Source: Coprinellus micaceus (Eukaryota > Basidiomycota > Agaricomycetes > Agaricales > Psathyrellaceae). Taken from it: DNA of 64,000 bases. The notes below the pieces were generated by a model that ran no database searches, was not told the origin of the DNA, and was given only the letters and a program-made list of their open reading frames with translations. The stretch lies in assembly GCA_951394405.1 (NCBI GenBank), contig OX596340.1:1426001-1490000 (forward strand), read 5' to 3'. How positions within the stretch are numbered: position 1 is the first letter of the stretch; each line of letters opens with the position of its first letter. Position numbers and translations under genes: made by a program. Below, in pieces: positions 10,807 to 21,442 of this stretch.

Positions 10807-13013
10807 TTAAAGAGAGCCACCAACAGACTCCATCGTCTGCGACAAGAAGTTAGCTGTCGGTAGAGGTAGATTGGGGTGCTTAGACTTACGAATGGCGAAG
10901 CGGTAGGTCCGTCGAGGATCGCAAGTTCAGGGACAGTGAATGGAAGACGAGGGATAACGTAGATGCGTAAGGGTATCAATAACATGATGATAACAGGGAA
11001 TCCGATAGCAGCTGTTCGGAATTCGTCGGTCAACGATTCTACGCAGAGTTGGAGAATCAAAAGGAATCAAGGACTGACCGATAGTCTGCGTGATAGCGAA
11101 AGTGCCGCCGAAACCAATAAGTTGGACAGCAATAAATAGCCATATCCTCGACTTGCGAACGTTGTGCAAAGGCTCATTTCGAGGAGTCAGGTGTTTATCC
11201 TGGAGCAGGTACTTGATTTTGTGTGTGATGCCGTTATTGCAGAGAGCATCAACTCCCATGTACCAGCTAACAAGAAAGTAAGCAACGACGGCATGGGATG
11301 AAATGGGTTTAGCGACTCACAACAATCCAGCCAGAACACCTCTGGGGATCAGATTCAAAACGTGGAGGAATGGCCCAGTCAATAGAACGAGACAGAGAGA
11401 TCCCTGAGCGAGGTTCGACACCCGCTGCTCTACAACTGCGACCGGGACTTCCCGCTCCTCGTATGACTGGAAGTCTTCTGGAAGAACTTCTTTCGGTGAC
11501 GTCCCGTCCGTGGCGGTTATAGTAGCACTACGGGAGACGGGTGTCGGCGCCGCCGTTTCTTCGTCCCTGTCGTCCTTTAATGGGTGACCCATGATAAGGA
11601 GGGATTGGGTATGAATGGGAGCTTGGGGTATTAGACCGTTCGGCGCTGGCAGGCCGAGCAGACCTGCTACAAATGTGGTAACTCCCAAGAGGAAGAAGTC
11701 GTAGTGAAATCCTGGGGGTTTGCGCAATGGGAACTGGCTGCCTTGGGCCATTAATGACTATTCCAAGGAACCCTGTCAGACGATGCGAGAAAGGCTTGCA
11801 AAAGAGAAGTTCTCACAGAAACATTGTGATCGAAGAAGAAAAGGATCCACAGGATGATGCCGAAAGGCAGAGCAATGCCCACCCATTTGCCTTCCAGCTG
11901 CCAGAAACGTACGAGCCATTCGCGGTCTGCGGCTGGTAGAAAGGCCTTCCCAGTTGGAAGTGTGGTCGGGTTTGCAAGGTTGAATCGCCCCCAGTATGCC
12001 ACAGCGGATGATGCGACAAGCGACAGAGGCATGCCATAGTCTGCCAAGAACCTCCGAATGTGTCGGTGAAATAGTGGGGATTCGGCAGCGAATTGGAACA
12101 CGAATGCCGTGCAAAACATGAGGAGGGCCAGAATTATGCTGACCAGAGCGCCGTGCTCTGACTCGTCATTTGGATCCTGGGGCATCTGCCGTGTGATGAC
12201 CTGAATTCCATATTGAAGGTAGACCCAAGACACGTAAAATCCGAATGTGTCGCAGGAGAATAGGGTCACATATCTCAGAAAGTTGCAAACTGTCGCTTCG
12301 ACGTTAGTATAGGCACTGTAACGAGGAAGCGGATGGCTCACAATTTAGAATAGCCGTTATCCAATGGATAATAGCCGCCCAGAGGTACACCCACCCAATG
12401 AAGTGCAGATAGTTTGGAGGATTCGCCTCTCGGAGAAGGATGTCGTAGATGGTCTTGTTGAACACAGTGATTGGGCCTGCGGAGGGTCAGAGTGACGGCC
12501 GCACAGTGCTACACGGATGAAGTTGCGCACCAGTGACGCCAGCAATTGTCAGTGGCTGAGCACCAAATATTGAGAAGATGAATGCTGCCATGAAGGATGA
12601 AAGGAGGACTTCAGATACTCCGTAAAGATTCGTTGTCTCTATGAGATCTAGCGAGAAAGCAATGCCAGGCAACACGCTTGTTCGAGTCAATACGACAGAT
12701 CCTGTCTGACGCAGTGACATGCGCACTTAGCAAAGAATATGAGCGCTGTTGCAGGCAGGACACGGTAATTCCATGCGTCCTTCCAATCGCTCCAGTACCA
12801 GGGAGCTCTTGCTTTGATGTCAACATAGATCCCTGCTCCAGGAAGCCTTCTCCATCGACTTCTCCTTCGTGTAAGGCCCGTCCTATCGTCTATTTGAACC
12901 CGGCGGCCAGTAAAGTCTTCTAGTTCTCGAGTCTGCTCCGTAACGCCCTCATCGGCATTTGGCTCTCGCGAGGATACGGGCGTTTGGGCCACTCCCGATT
13001 CCTTCTCGGCCAT
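10807..13013 (-). CDS. BOR1: Boron/bicarbonate-family anion transporter (Bor1)
   Basis: Integral membrane transporter of the SLC4/HCO3 family; yeast Bor1 exports borate at the plasma membrane. Eight exons: 12727-13013, 12531-12676, 12342-12476, 11817-12295, 11321-11757, 11079-11266, 10890-11011, 10807-10836; 607 residues. After an 80-residue polar N-terminus come the family landmarks ALIFFANVLPGIAFSLDLIE, FGAQPLTIAGVTG, GPITVFNKTIYDIL, SSLMAQGSQFPLRKP, FVAGLLGLPAPNGLIPQAP, YMGVDALCNNGI and the C-terminal TMESVGGSL. About a dozen hydrophobic segments are visible. The start MAEKESGV at 13013 is the first ATG after the promoter. All eight exons join in phase, including a 30-nt last exon. It is divergent from MON1. 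Confidence 0.95.
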
Positions 13014-13399
13014 TGCAGGGCGCTTGGCAAGAAGTGTAAACTTTTCTCGTTGGTTCGAATTGAAACGCTGATTGTTCGAGCTGGCGGTCTGAGTATGGCG
13101 TGATTGGGGGACTTCCAACGAGATTCCTAGATCTCTAGACCAAATTCTATGGACGGCAGATCCTCTGCAAGATTCCAAGAGCCCGATTAGAACGGGTAGG
13201 GAGAAGGAGAGGGTCAAGAGAAAAGATGAAGAAAGCCCCTGAGCGTTTGAGTTCTCTTGCTGCCGTAACAGACTCCGTGATGGGTGTATGTAATCACCAA
13301 GCAGCGAACAAAGTGGGCGCTTGCTCGATTGCAGTTCACGACTATCTTGACCACTACCACGAGCCGCAGGGTCACTACGGGCGCCAAATCCCCGCCGCA
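13014..13399. promoter_or_regulatory. Divergent promoter region BOR1 / MON1
   Basis: The 386 bp between two outward-facing start codons must hold both promoters. The open frame that runs upstream from the MON1 ATG has no conserved content. No individual element could be assigned. Confidence 0.45.
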
Positions 13400-15687
13400 A
13401 TGTCGCACACTCCACTTACCCCTGGTTCTATGTCTCAAAAGTCCTCCTTTGCCGCCCCATCTCGTTTGATTCCCCCGAGCCTGCGGCCTTCCCCATCGCT
13501 ATCGAACCTCCACATCCACAGTCATGCAACGGGGCCACCCAGTGAGGTCGAAACGCTAGCAATACCAGGAAGGGACTCTGTATTAGACAGCTCGGCATCT
13601 TCAGTTATCAATATGGAGATCACAGAGGGAATCATGGTTCAGGAAACGGATAGCACGGTCGACCCGTTAGAGGCGCTGGAGGAGGTTGCAGCAGCTAACC
13701 AAATTGAACAACCACCAATGGATCCTTCTCAATCGGCTCAAATTCTAAAGGAGCACCTGAAGAGGTCGTTATCGACCAGGGGAACACAGGATGGTGGGTA
13801 CGAAGGTGAAGTGACACCAAGCACCACACTCATTCCATCTCAGAACCGCAAGCATCCACAAGTCAGTCCCAACATGCCGCCGAGATAGACGAACTGGCTT
13901 TCAATGCCGGTCAGTACCTATGAATGACCGCAGCTTCTATCCTCATGCCCGTGCAGCATCTCGTTATGCACCGCGAGAGTACTTCGTCCTCACCAACGCT
14001 GGAAAGCCTGTATTCGTCAGGTACGTCGTGGATCTAGGTTTCAACAAAAGCTCAATCGGGAATTCTCCTTTCACGAAATAGTCGGCCAGGTCGGGAGGAC
14101 AACGACAATACCGCATCGGTTATCGGCGTCATGCAGGCCCTCATCTCTGTGTTCATCGACGAGGGCGACAAGATTCGATGTATCAATGCTGGACGGACGA
14201 GGATTACGTTCCTAATACGCTCACCCTTGTACTACGTCTGTGTCTCCTCATGGGGAGAACCTGAATCTACCGTACGTCGTCCCCCGACTTGATGAACAAA
14301 TGGTTCCCTGATCGCTGCTCTGTAAAGCAAGACCAGGGCCCATCTTGAATACCTGCATCTACAAATTCTTAGCATCGTCACTGGTGCACAGTTAAAGAAG
14401 ATATTCGAACGACGGACAAACTTTGACTTGCGGAGACTTTTGAGCGGTATGCAACCACTCCCCAGCCCCCCGCAAACCCTACTCATCCCTTGGGCCAGGC
14501 GCGGAGTCCTTCGTCGTCTCCATGCTCAGCAGAGTCGAAACGGACCTCGCAATGACCACCTCATCTCTGTGCTGCCTCAAGCTCGACCCCAGCCTTCGAA
14601 AACGAATAGCAGACACCCTCATCCCGACGTCCAAGATCAAGGACATTCTCTACATCATCCTCATCGCCAACGACCGCGTCCTCACCTTAATCCGACCACG
14701 CAAGCACTCTATTCACCCCGCGGACCTTCATATAATCCTGAACACCGTCAACACGCCATCCGTGTACAATAACCCTGCGCCGACGCAATGGATACCCTTC
14801 TGCCTCCCGAAATTCAACCCGGCGGGATTCGTGAACGCGTTCATATCCTTCCTTCGGAGTGACGACCCACCTACAAATCCCTCGAGAGCCGCGTCCCCAG
14901 TGCCCAACACCACACAGACCGTCGTGCCAACGAGTGACTCGGACCAGGCGTCTAATAGTAGCAAGTCTAGCCAGAAGACGTCTTCGAGCAGTTTCTTGAA
15001 CGAACATGGGGTCGCGTTGGTATGTATCAGCGGAAATGCGGATGTGGATACGATTAGGACGTGGAGTGAGACCGCGATTAAAGTCTGTGCTACGACGAAT
15101 CTCGATATCATTTGCGGGTTGCTAACAAGGAGGCGTAGAAAATGGCTGTCGAAGGAACTCTGAGCTCCCTGATGCATTCATTCAGAACAGGGCAGACGGA
15201 GTACTCCGTGGGCGACCTGGGGATCCCTGGTTTGCGGCATTTCGTGTATAAGTCGAGAGGCCAAGTGCAAACCACCTATCCTATCTTCGAGGAGCCATAC
15301 GATAAAACGACGGACCGACAAAGGTACGCTGATTCTAGTCCCATTATGAAGAGGGTCGGACGTTCGTTCTGACTGTACCCGCAGGTTGATAACGCTGTAC
15401 CAAGTCATCCACGACGCCATCCACGCAAAGTCAGGTCAGGAAGCGGCTTTGAAGTTGCAGTATATACGGACGGAACACGAGAGTGTCATGGGTTGGGTAT
15501 GTTTCCTGCCCTACCCCATAACGCTGGGAGACTGAATGTTGCGTAGATCACACAGCCTTTCGAACTATACGTCGCCGTCTCGCCGATGCTGCCCAAGTCG
15601 GGCGTTGTTGGGGCAGCAAATGCCGTGACTCGGTGGGTTAAGAAGGAAGAGAGTCGACTATTCCTGAGGGATGCGCCTGTATTCTAG
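13400..15687 (+). CDS. MON1: Vacuolar fusion protein Mon1
   Basis: Subunit of the Mon1-Ccz1 guanine nucleotide exchange factor that activates the Rab7/Ypt7 GTPase on late endosomes and vacuoles. Nine exons: 13400-13793, 13844-13909, 13957-14020, 14082-14271, 14332-14446, 14499-15082, 15139-15323, 15385-15496, 15547-15687; 616 residues. The first 150 residues are polar and serine-rich. The first longin-like block reads [20 protein letters not shown] then [29 protein letters not shown] and the second block [21 protein letters not shown] follow, and the C-terminal part reads [10 protein letters not shown]. Phases all match. The stop is only 27 bp from the stop of the convergent hydrolase gene, so the transcripts probably overlap. 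Confidence 0.95.
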
Positions 15688-15714
15688 AGGCGAGGTATCA
15701 TTACATCTGGGTGT

Positions 15715-17134
15715 TCACATGTTGAACTTTCTCTTTACGATATCCTGCAACCCCTCCTGTAGGGGAAGATAATCGTGGCCACCCTTATGCGTCTTGACTA
15801 ACGTCACTATCCTGTCGCCCTGCTCAAACTCATCCAGGCTGCCAAAGTGAGGCACTTCGGTATGTTCGACGGTCTCTGCGCGCTTCGCTTGCCGAGCTTT
15901 CCGCTGCTCGGCCATATGGTTCCATTCCTCCGGGGAGAGCACTTTAGGGCCGAAGTCGGGGACATTGAGCTCGGGAAGGAGGGGCTCGAGATAGGCTTGG
16001 AAGAGGACGTCGGAGTGCGACGAGGGGATGTCCCAATCGTCTTCAGCATGGGCGATGAGGACCGAGGCGGTGATGTTCTTGGCGGCTTTGAGGGAGTCGA
16101 ACTTGTGGACAAGGACCCGGCTGACGAGCTCTGCAGATAGTTAGCATCATAGTCATCGGAGCAGTATTGGACCCCACTTACGGGTAGCTCCTGGGAGTAA
16201 ATGTAGCGGCTTCATCAAGGGGACCATACCAAATAGGTGGTAAGATTCGAGCACCTCGCGGATACTTGAGAAGGGAGAGCACAGAATGATACCTCTCGGT
16301 TTGATCCCCTCATCACCGAGCTGCGCGCCAAGCTGGGACGATACCCCTGTTCCCAAGCTGTGACCCATAATCAAGATGTCCTCACTGCGTGCACCGTTCT
16401 CAACGAGCCAGTTCCATGCGGTACGCGCGTCCGTCGTGAGTCCCACCTCTGAGGGTTTGCCGGTGCTGTCAGCGAAGCCTCGGTAATCGATTGCCAGCAC
16501 ATTTGCATTCCAGCGCGTAGTCAGCGCCTGGTAGATGGCAACTCTAACTTTGAACGCTCTAGTTGCGGCGTTGCCATGGAAGAAGAGGACGGTTGGGCGC
16601 GACTGCAGAGCGGGTTGGATGAGAGAGGAAAGGTCCTGGGGGATTGAGGGTAGGGATTGGTAATGTTGGTCGTTGAGGACGAACCATGCGCCGATGCTTT
16701 CGTTATCTGGCGTCGTTAGATGGAAATTGAGCGTTCTGTTGGCTGCAGTGAGGTCAGTAAAGTTTCGAAAACGTCAAGGACAATCATACGCGCTAGTCCA
16801 TATTTCTCTGGTGTCGTGAAGTCCGCAGAAAATGGTAACTTGACCGCGTTGAGATACACCAAGCTGGGAATGGGTTAGTTCAGAGCTGTGGCAATGAAAT
16901 GTCCATGACCTACTGGGCCTGGAAGTACGGGAAACAGAGCAGAGTAATAATTGCAGCATAGCCTACAGCAGCAACGCTGACACAGGACCTGAACCGAACG
17001 AAACCAGTCTCGAGGGCGTTGACTAGCCCAGGCATGGTGGTGGCACGAGATAAGCCAAGGGTCTGCGCTTGAAATGCTTCCGGGGTCTTCTTCCTGCGGA
17101 TCTGAAGCGTGCGAAGCCGACGGACGCGCTGCAT
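15715..17134 (-). CDS. ABHD12-like serine hydrolase, membrane anchored
   Basis: Alpha/beta hydrolase resembling ABHD12/ABHD13 lysophospholipid or monoacylglycerol lipases. Four exons: 16914-17134, 16790-16863, 16182-16742, 15715-16130; 423 residues. One N-terminal transmembrane helix (SVAAVGYAAIITLLCFPYF) is followed by YGLAPNRTLNFHLTTPD, the oxyanion-hole strand VLFFHGNAATR, the nucleophile elbow GHSLGTG, the acid-bearing loop HAEDDWDIPSSHSD, and the histidine in THKGGHDYLPLQ, so the Ser-Asp-His triad is complete. A second in-frame ATG about 33 codons downstream could also start translation just before the helix. It faces MON1 tail to tail and the BTB gene head to head. Confidence 0.92.
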
Positions 17135-17517
17135 GGCTCAATATTGCGCTTAGGGGTTGCCATTGGGTTGCTTATCTTGACTTGAGTTACATAGCGCCTA
17201 CATCCGACGATGGCGCTGGGGGATGGAAGGGGGATCAACTTTGTGAAGTGCAACACGAAGAGGCGCGTCGATTTTATTCGCGATGCGGTTCCGTAATGAA
17301 ATACCCCAACTGCACGGAAAACATTGGGAGGGGAAGTAACAGAAAAACTCGGACGGATTGGATGAAAACCGGATGGTGGCGGAGGGTAGGACAGGGTTCC
17401 AAGCTGTTGGCAGGAGGAACGCGTGACGTCACACCTCAGTCCAGCGACGGCGCGACGGCCCGCTACTTTCCGAGGCCTTACCCAGCTCGGTGCGTCGTTC
17501 GCAAGCCATCGTGCTTC
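17135..17517. promoter_or_regulatory. Divergent promoter region, hydrolase / BTB gene
   Basis: This 383-bp stretch between two divergent start codons contains no plausible gene. A CRE-like TGACGTCA at 17424-17431 lies about 90 bp before the BTB start; its function is inferred only from the match. Confidence 0.45.
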
Positions 17518-18685
17518 ATGACCACCATCATCGCTGGACGAGAAGTCAAGATTGGAGATGTGAGCGTTCCCCGTTGCAATGCGACCTCACTTATGCAAAC
17601 TAGGTGCCCAATAGCCTTGGTTCGACGATGGCAACATCATATTGGTGACCCATAATGAACCGACAGCCTTCCTCCTCCACCGAGGGGTGTTGGTGAGTGA
17701 GCCATTATTTCGACTGGTTGTAGAAGCTGAAAATGATGAATCGAAAGTCAAGACACTCTGACATATTCAAGGACATGTTTGAAGTTGGCCAACCAGCGGA
17801 TGAGGACAATGACGCAGCATCGAGGCAGGTCGTCGTAATGTACGACAACCCAGCGGACCTTTCAAGCCTAGTTAAGGCTCTTTATGACGGGGTGTAAGAG
17901 TGAAACTACCGAGTTGTGCGCCCTTCACTCACGCTCTCTCGACCACTAGGTCGTCCGACCCCAATGACCCGAACGACTTCTTCCAACTGGCTGGTGTTCT
18001 CCGACTTGCTACCAAGTATTGTGCGCAACGTATTCGCAGTCAAGCTATTCGGTTCCTCGTCCATACCTGGTCGCACACTATCCAAGGCCATGACCTTATG
18101 ACAGTAACGGCGATGACCACTGACGCCGTCGACGATCTCACATACCCATTCGTCCACCCACTTCACGTTCTCAACCTCGCTCGGGAAACTGACGTCGAAG
18201 TTCTAGTTCCCTCTGTCGTTTACTTCCTCTCCGTCTACCCCCTCTCAGAAATTCTCGCAAGAGATCACCCGAAGCTCGCTATAAAGCACCCGTCCCGACC
18301 TTCCTCGCAGCTGAGCCCGGCGGACCTCCAAGCTTACACTCTAATGTTCCAGCACCGAGTTCAGGTCGGGCTCGACTTCATTCGCCGCACCTGTGGAAAA
18401 TGGACGTCTGCGACGCCCGGGTGCTCAAATCCCGAATGTCCCAAAGCCTTCTCGCGTTTAGTTTCGCGCTTGCAGCGATCTTGGAACCCGAGGACAGCTG
18501 CTATTTTCTTCATGCTCCAAGTTAGTCACGAAGCTATGGCTACAGACCGAATATGCCCTTCTTGCCGAAAAGTCTTTGTTACAGAGGTCGAAGCTTTGCG
18601 GTCGGAAGTCTGGGATAAGCTTCCCAGCGTTGTTGGATTATCTTCATGGGAGGACCTTGTTAAAAGGGATTTGGGGTCCATTTAA
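17518..18685 (+). CDS. BTB/POZ domain protein
   Basis: Typical basidiomycete BTB/POZ protein of unknown partner, possibly a Cullin-3 adapter or transcriptional regulator. Four exons: 17518-17559, 17615-17692, 17748-17893, 17950-18685; 333 residues. The BTB fold begins with PWFDDGNIILVTHNEPTAFLLH, then SRHSDIFKDMFEVGQP and the helix LAGVLRLATKYCAQRIRSQA. The C-terminal half has a possible zinc pair, CSNPECPKAF and ICPSCRKVF, about 60 residues apart (four cysteines in two CxxC-like groups). Many such genes occur in mushroom genomes, so orthology cannot be set from the sequence. It is convergent with the alcohol dehydrogenase gene. Confidence 0.9.
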
Positions 18686-19016
18686 GGTGCTGTGAGTCCC
18701 TTTGTCAAGCTGCTCTTATTCTCCATCGGCCTGACCATCGGTGTTGTTCCAGTTATTTTAGTGCACACCAGAGTTAGGCAAGTCGTTCTGTTTCACCCTT
18801 CAAACTTGAGGCTTATTGACCTCCTTTGTCAGGTTGCATTATTCCAGGGACATTTACTATCATTCATGCTGTGATAAGTATTGGGTATATACCATTCCAT
18901 CCATCTGCTAACCGAAGGTCCTACGGATCCGAAAAGCCTTAGAGTGAAACGCGAGACGCTCATCCATGGCCGTCCTGATGACTGATAACTTCCACTGCCC
19001 TCACCGCGTTCTCCCC
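18686..19016. other. Convergent intergenic region
   Basis: This holds the 3' ends of the BTB and dehydrogenase transcripts. A 60-codon hydrophobic frame from 18692 starts with GTG, not ATG, and was not taken as a gene. Confidence 0.6.
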
Positions 19017-20830
19017 CTACTTCCAGGGGTCGAAGATCACCTTCCCGATCTCCCCTTTGTCGAAAGAACTGTAGCTCTCAACCGCTTGGTCAAAATTGAC
19101 AATCCTGTCGATCAAGCTCGCCGGTTCGCCGACTTGGCCAAAGATATCCTGGCGCTTCACTGGAGGAGGGTTAATACGGACGAAGGGTCACAGCCTACGG
19201 AAGACTCACCAAGGAGGTCGAAGGCAGGAGGAAACATTGCTCTGGCGGGACAGCGGCCGAAATCAAGGGAGACGTTCTTGTTGTACGCCTGGCGTCCATT
19301 AAAGGGAAGAGGGGGTTCTCCGTGCACTCCAACGGAAACGATCACACCAAACGCCCGGACAAGGGTATAGGAGAAGTCCAAGGCCGAAGAGTTGCCGACA
19401 ACCTATTGGGGGTGGCCAATTCAGTTCTACCTTCAAAGGCAATTGGACTTGTCACAACGAACCTCAAGGACTGCAGTGCACCCGACGTCCTTCGTCACCT
19501 CGTTCGCTCTCGCCTTCGCCTCGTCGATACCCAGAACCTCAAAGATTCCCCCCGCCTTTCCGCTTGCATCAATCGCGTCGTAGACCGCCTTCATCTTCGT
19601 CCTCCTCGATCCGTTCGGATCCACCGCAATAATACGGAACGGAGCCTTCCTCGTAGAGAGTGTATCAAGCAAACTAATCGCAGCACACACACCCACAGGC
19701 CCCAGACCGACAATAGCAGCCGTGAACACCTTGTCCTCGTCCAAGATGCTGAGGTTGTTGCTTTCGAGCCCCGAACTGAAGCAAAGGGGCCATGGTTTAC
19801 CGGTCAAAACCGGCTGTACCTTTGGGTGGTTGATTGCCTGTACGGCTGCGAAGACGCCGGTGGGGAGGATGTCTGCAAGCATGAGCAAGGAGCTGTCGGA
19901 GAGTTTAGAGAGGGCGGTCTGCCGCTCCTCCGGGGCCATGCTGGACGACCAGGTGGAGGGGTCGCTGAGGTCAAAGAGAGTTCCTCCGGCTTTTGGGACG
20001 CGAACGTATTGGGCCTGGCCGCCGTCCAGAAGTGGTGAGCCAAAGAGGGCGCCTTCAGGACATCGTGCGGTGTACCCAAGGCGACAGACACTGAGGTATC
20101 AGTGAGCGGTGAATTTTTGAGTGAGGATAAAGAATGAACCGACCTGCACTCGCCGCAGTTAACAGTGAACGGCGACACAACCTTATGGCCGATTTTGAGA
20201 CTTGAGTAAAGCACGGGTCTGCCTTCTGCCTGAGGGCCGTAGCTCGATCCAAGCGCGACGACCTCGCCAATGAATTCGTGGCCACAGGTATGGACATCCT
20301 TGACCCCGCCGTTTCCCCGGTAAATGTGGAGGTCGCTTCCTAGAACGGCGTTCAACGGTTTGAACGTCGAACATGGAGCAATGTCTTTGCTTGTACTCAC
20401 CGCACAGTGCTGCCAACTACCACAGGAACAAGTTAGCTTTGGGGGAGAGCAGACGATCGCGGTTGCTCACCTTCACTCTCACGATAGCGTCGTCGGGATG
20501 CAAGATCCTGTGCAGGAACCTAAGGTTATAATGGGATGGACCCCTCCCAAATGCCAACGACGTACTGAGGAACGTCGATATCCTCGACCCGGATGTCATA
20601 CGCGGGTGGATGCCATCGGATGGCCCTCTGCGTCCCACTGAGGATTCCAGAAGCATCCCCCAACTTTGTAGAAGCTAAGGCTTCTTGAACCTCATCGACT
20701 TCGCCTTGAACGCAGGCTTCAGTTCTTTGACACTTCTTTGATACAATTCGACGGCATACTCACGAGGAAGAGTCGCTAGAGACCCAGATGCGTCTGGAGG
20801 CGCGGTGAAGGCTGCTGGAGCTGATGACAT
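19017..20830 (-). CDS. Zinc-dependent medium-chain alcohol dehydrogenase
   Basis: Medium-chain dehydrogenase/reductase, probably acting on an alcohol or aldehyde with NAD(P). Eight exons: 20764-20830, 20566-20716, 20471-20507, 20401-20416, 20144-20339, 19463-20090, 19210-19402, 19017-19159; 476 residues, longer than the usual 350-400 because of a 45-residue N-terminal extension and an insert near PKVQPVLTGKP. Catalytic zinc ligands are suggested by ALCGSDLH and TCGHEFIG, and the structural zinc by NCGECSVCRLGYTARC. The Rossmann glycine motif is VGLGPVGVCAA. One exon is only 16 nt (20401-20416, coding LAALC plus one base). The first intron (20717-20763) is the least certain junction. The specific substrate cannot be told. 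Confidence 0.9.
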
Positions 20831-21442
20831 GGGTTCAAAGAGCGATATCTGGTCAAATTGCTACCGATATCGAAAGAAGTGCGTTATAGTTTGCCCTGGA
20901 GGTCATGCTGTTCTTCGCGGCGGTCTCCAGTGGTCAGGCGCTTGCCGGAACCAATCTGAACCGGGTGCGAAGGGCGTCGGGTGCAGACCGCGGTTCCAAT
21001 TCAGTCCCGCGCCTACCATTTTCGGTATGGGCGCTAGACGAAGTGCGAATGCCTGACAGGGGTGACCGATACTGGTACATACTGTGCCTCTCGGTTGTAC
21101 GCGGGCCAGGGAAGTGACATCAATTAGGTGATAAATTGACAAAGCATTTACCCTACCCGATAATGCGAGTGGAAACGTCCCCTTCGACAGGGGGAAGCAG
21201 GATAACCGACTTACTACCGAGGCAGGCGCCCATCAAACCACGCTCGGAAGAAAGATGGCGCAAGGTTACTCCAGGAAACGTGTAGCAGAAAAAGCAGATC
21301 TCCTGTCTTACCTTCGGCGAGCGCTTTCCCGAGATCTAAGGCGTCGTGGGGTGTTCCTCGACAGGAACAAGGATGAAACCGCATTTTGATTATAGCTCTA
21401 GGGATAGTAGCAGAGGGAATGAAGATTTCAAACGGGAAAACA
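20831..21442. other. Intergenic region, dehydrogenase promoter and DUG2 3' end
   Basis: This 612-bp stretch has no convincing exon. A GC-rich imperfect hairpin near 21010-21035 is the only structure I noticed, and it was too weak to call. Confidence 0.5.

Noticed and set aside
18692..18874. 60-codon hydrophobic frame after the BTB gene, resembling a small membrane protein
   Set aside because: It begins with GTG, lacks an ATG and lies in the 3' flank of the BTB gene.
21005..21040. GC-rich hairpin upstream of the alcohol dehydrogenase
   Set aside because: Only about nine pairs with bulges, within the range expected by chance.
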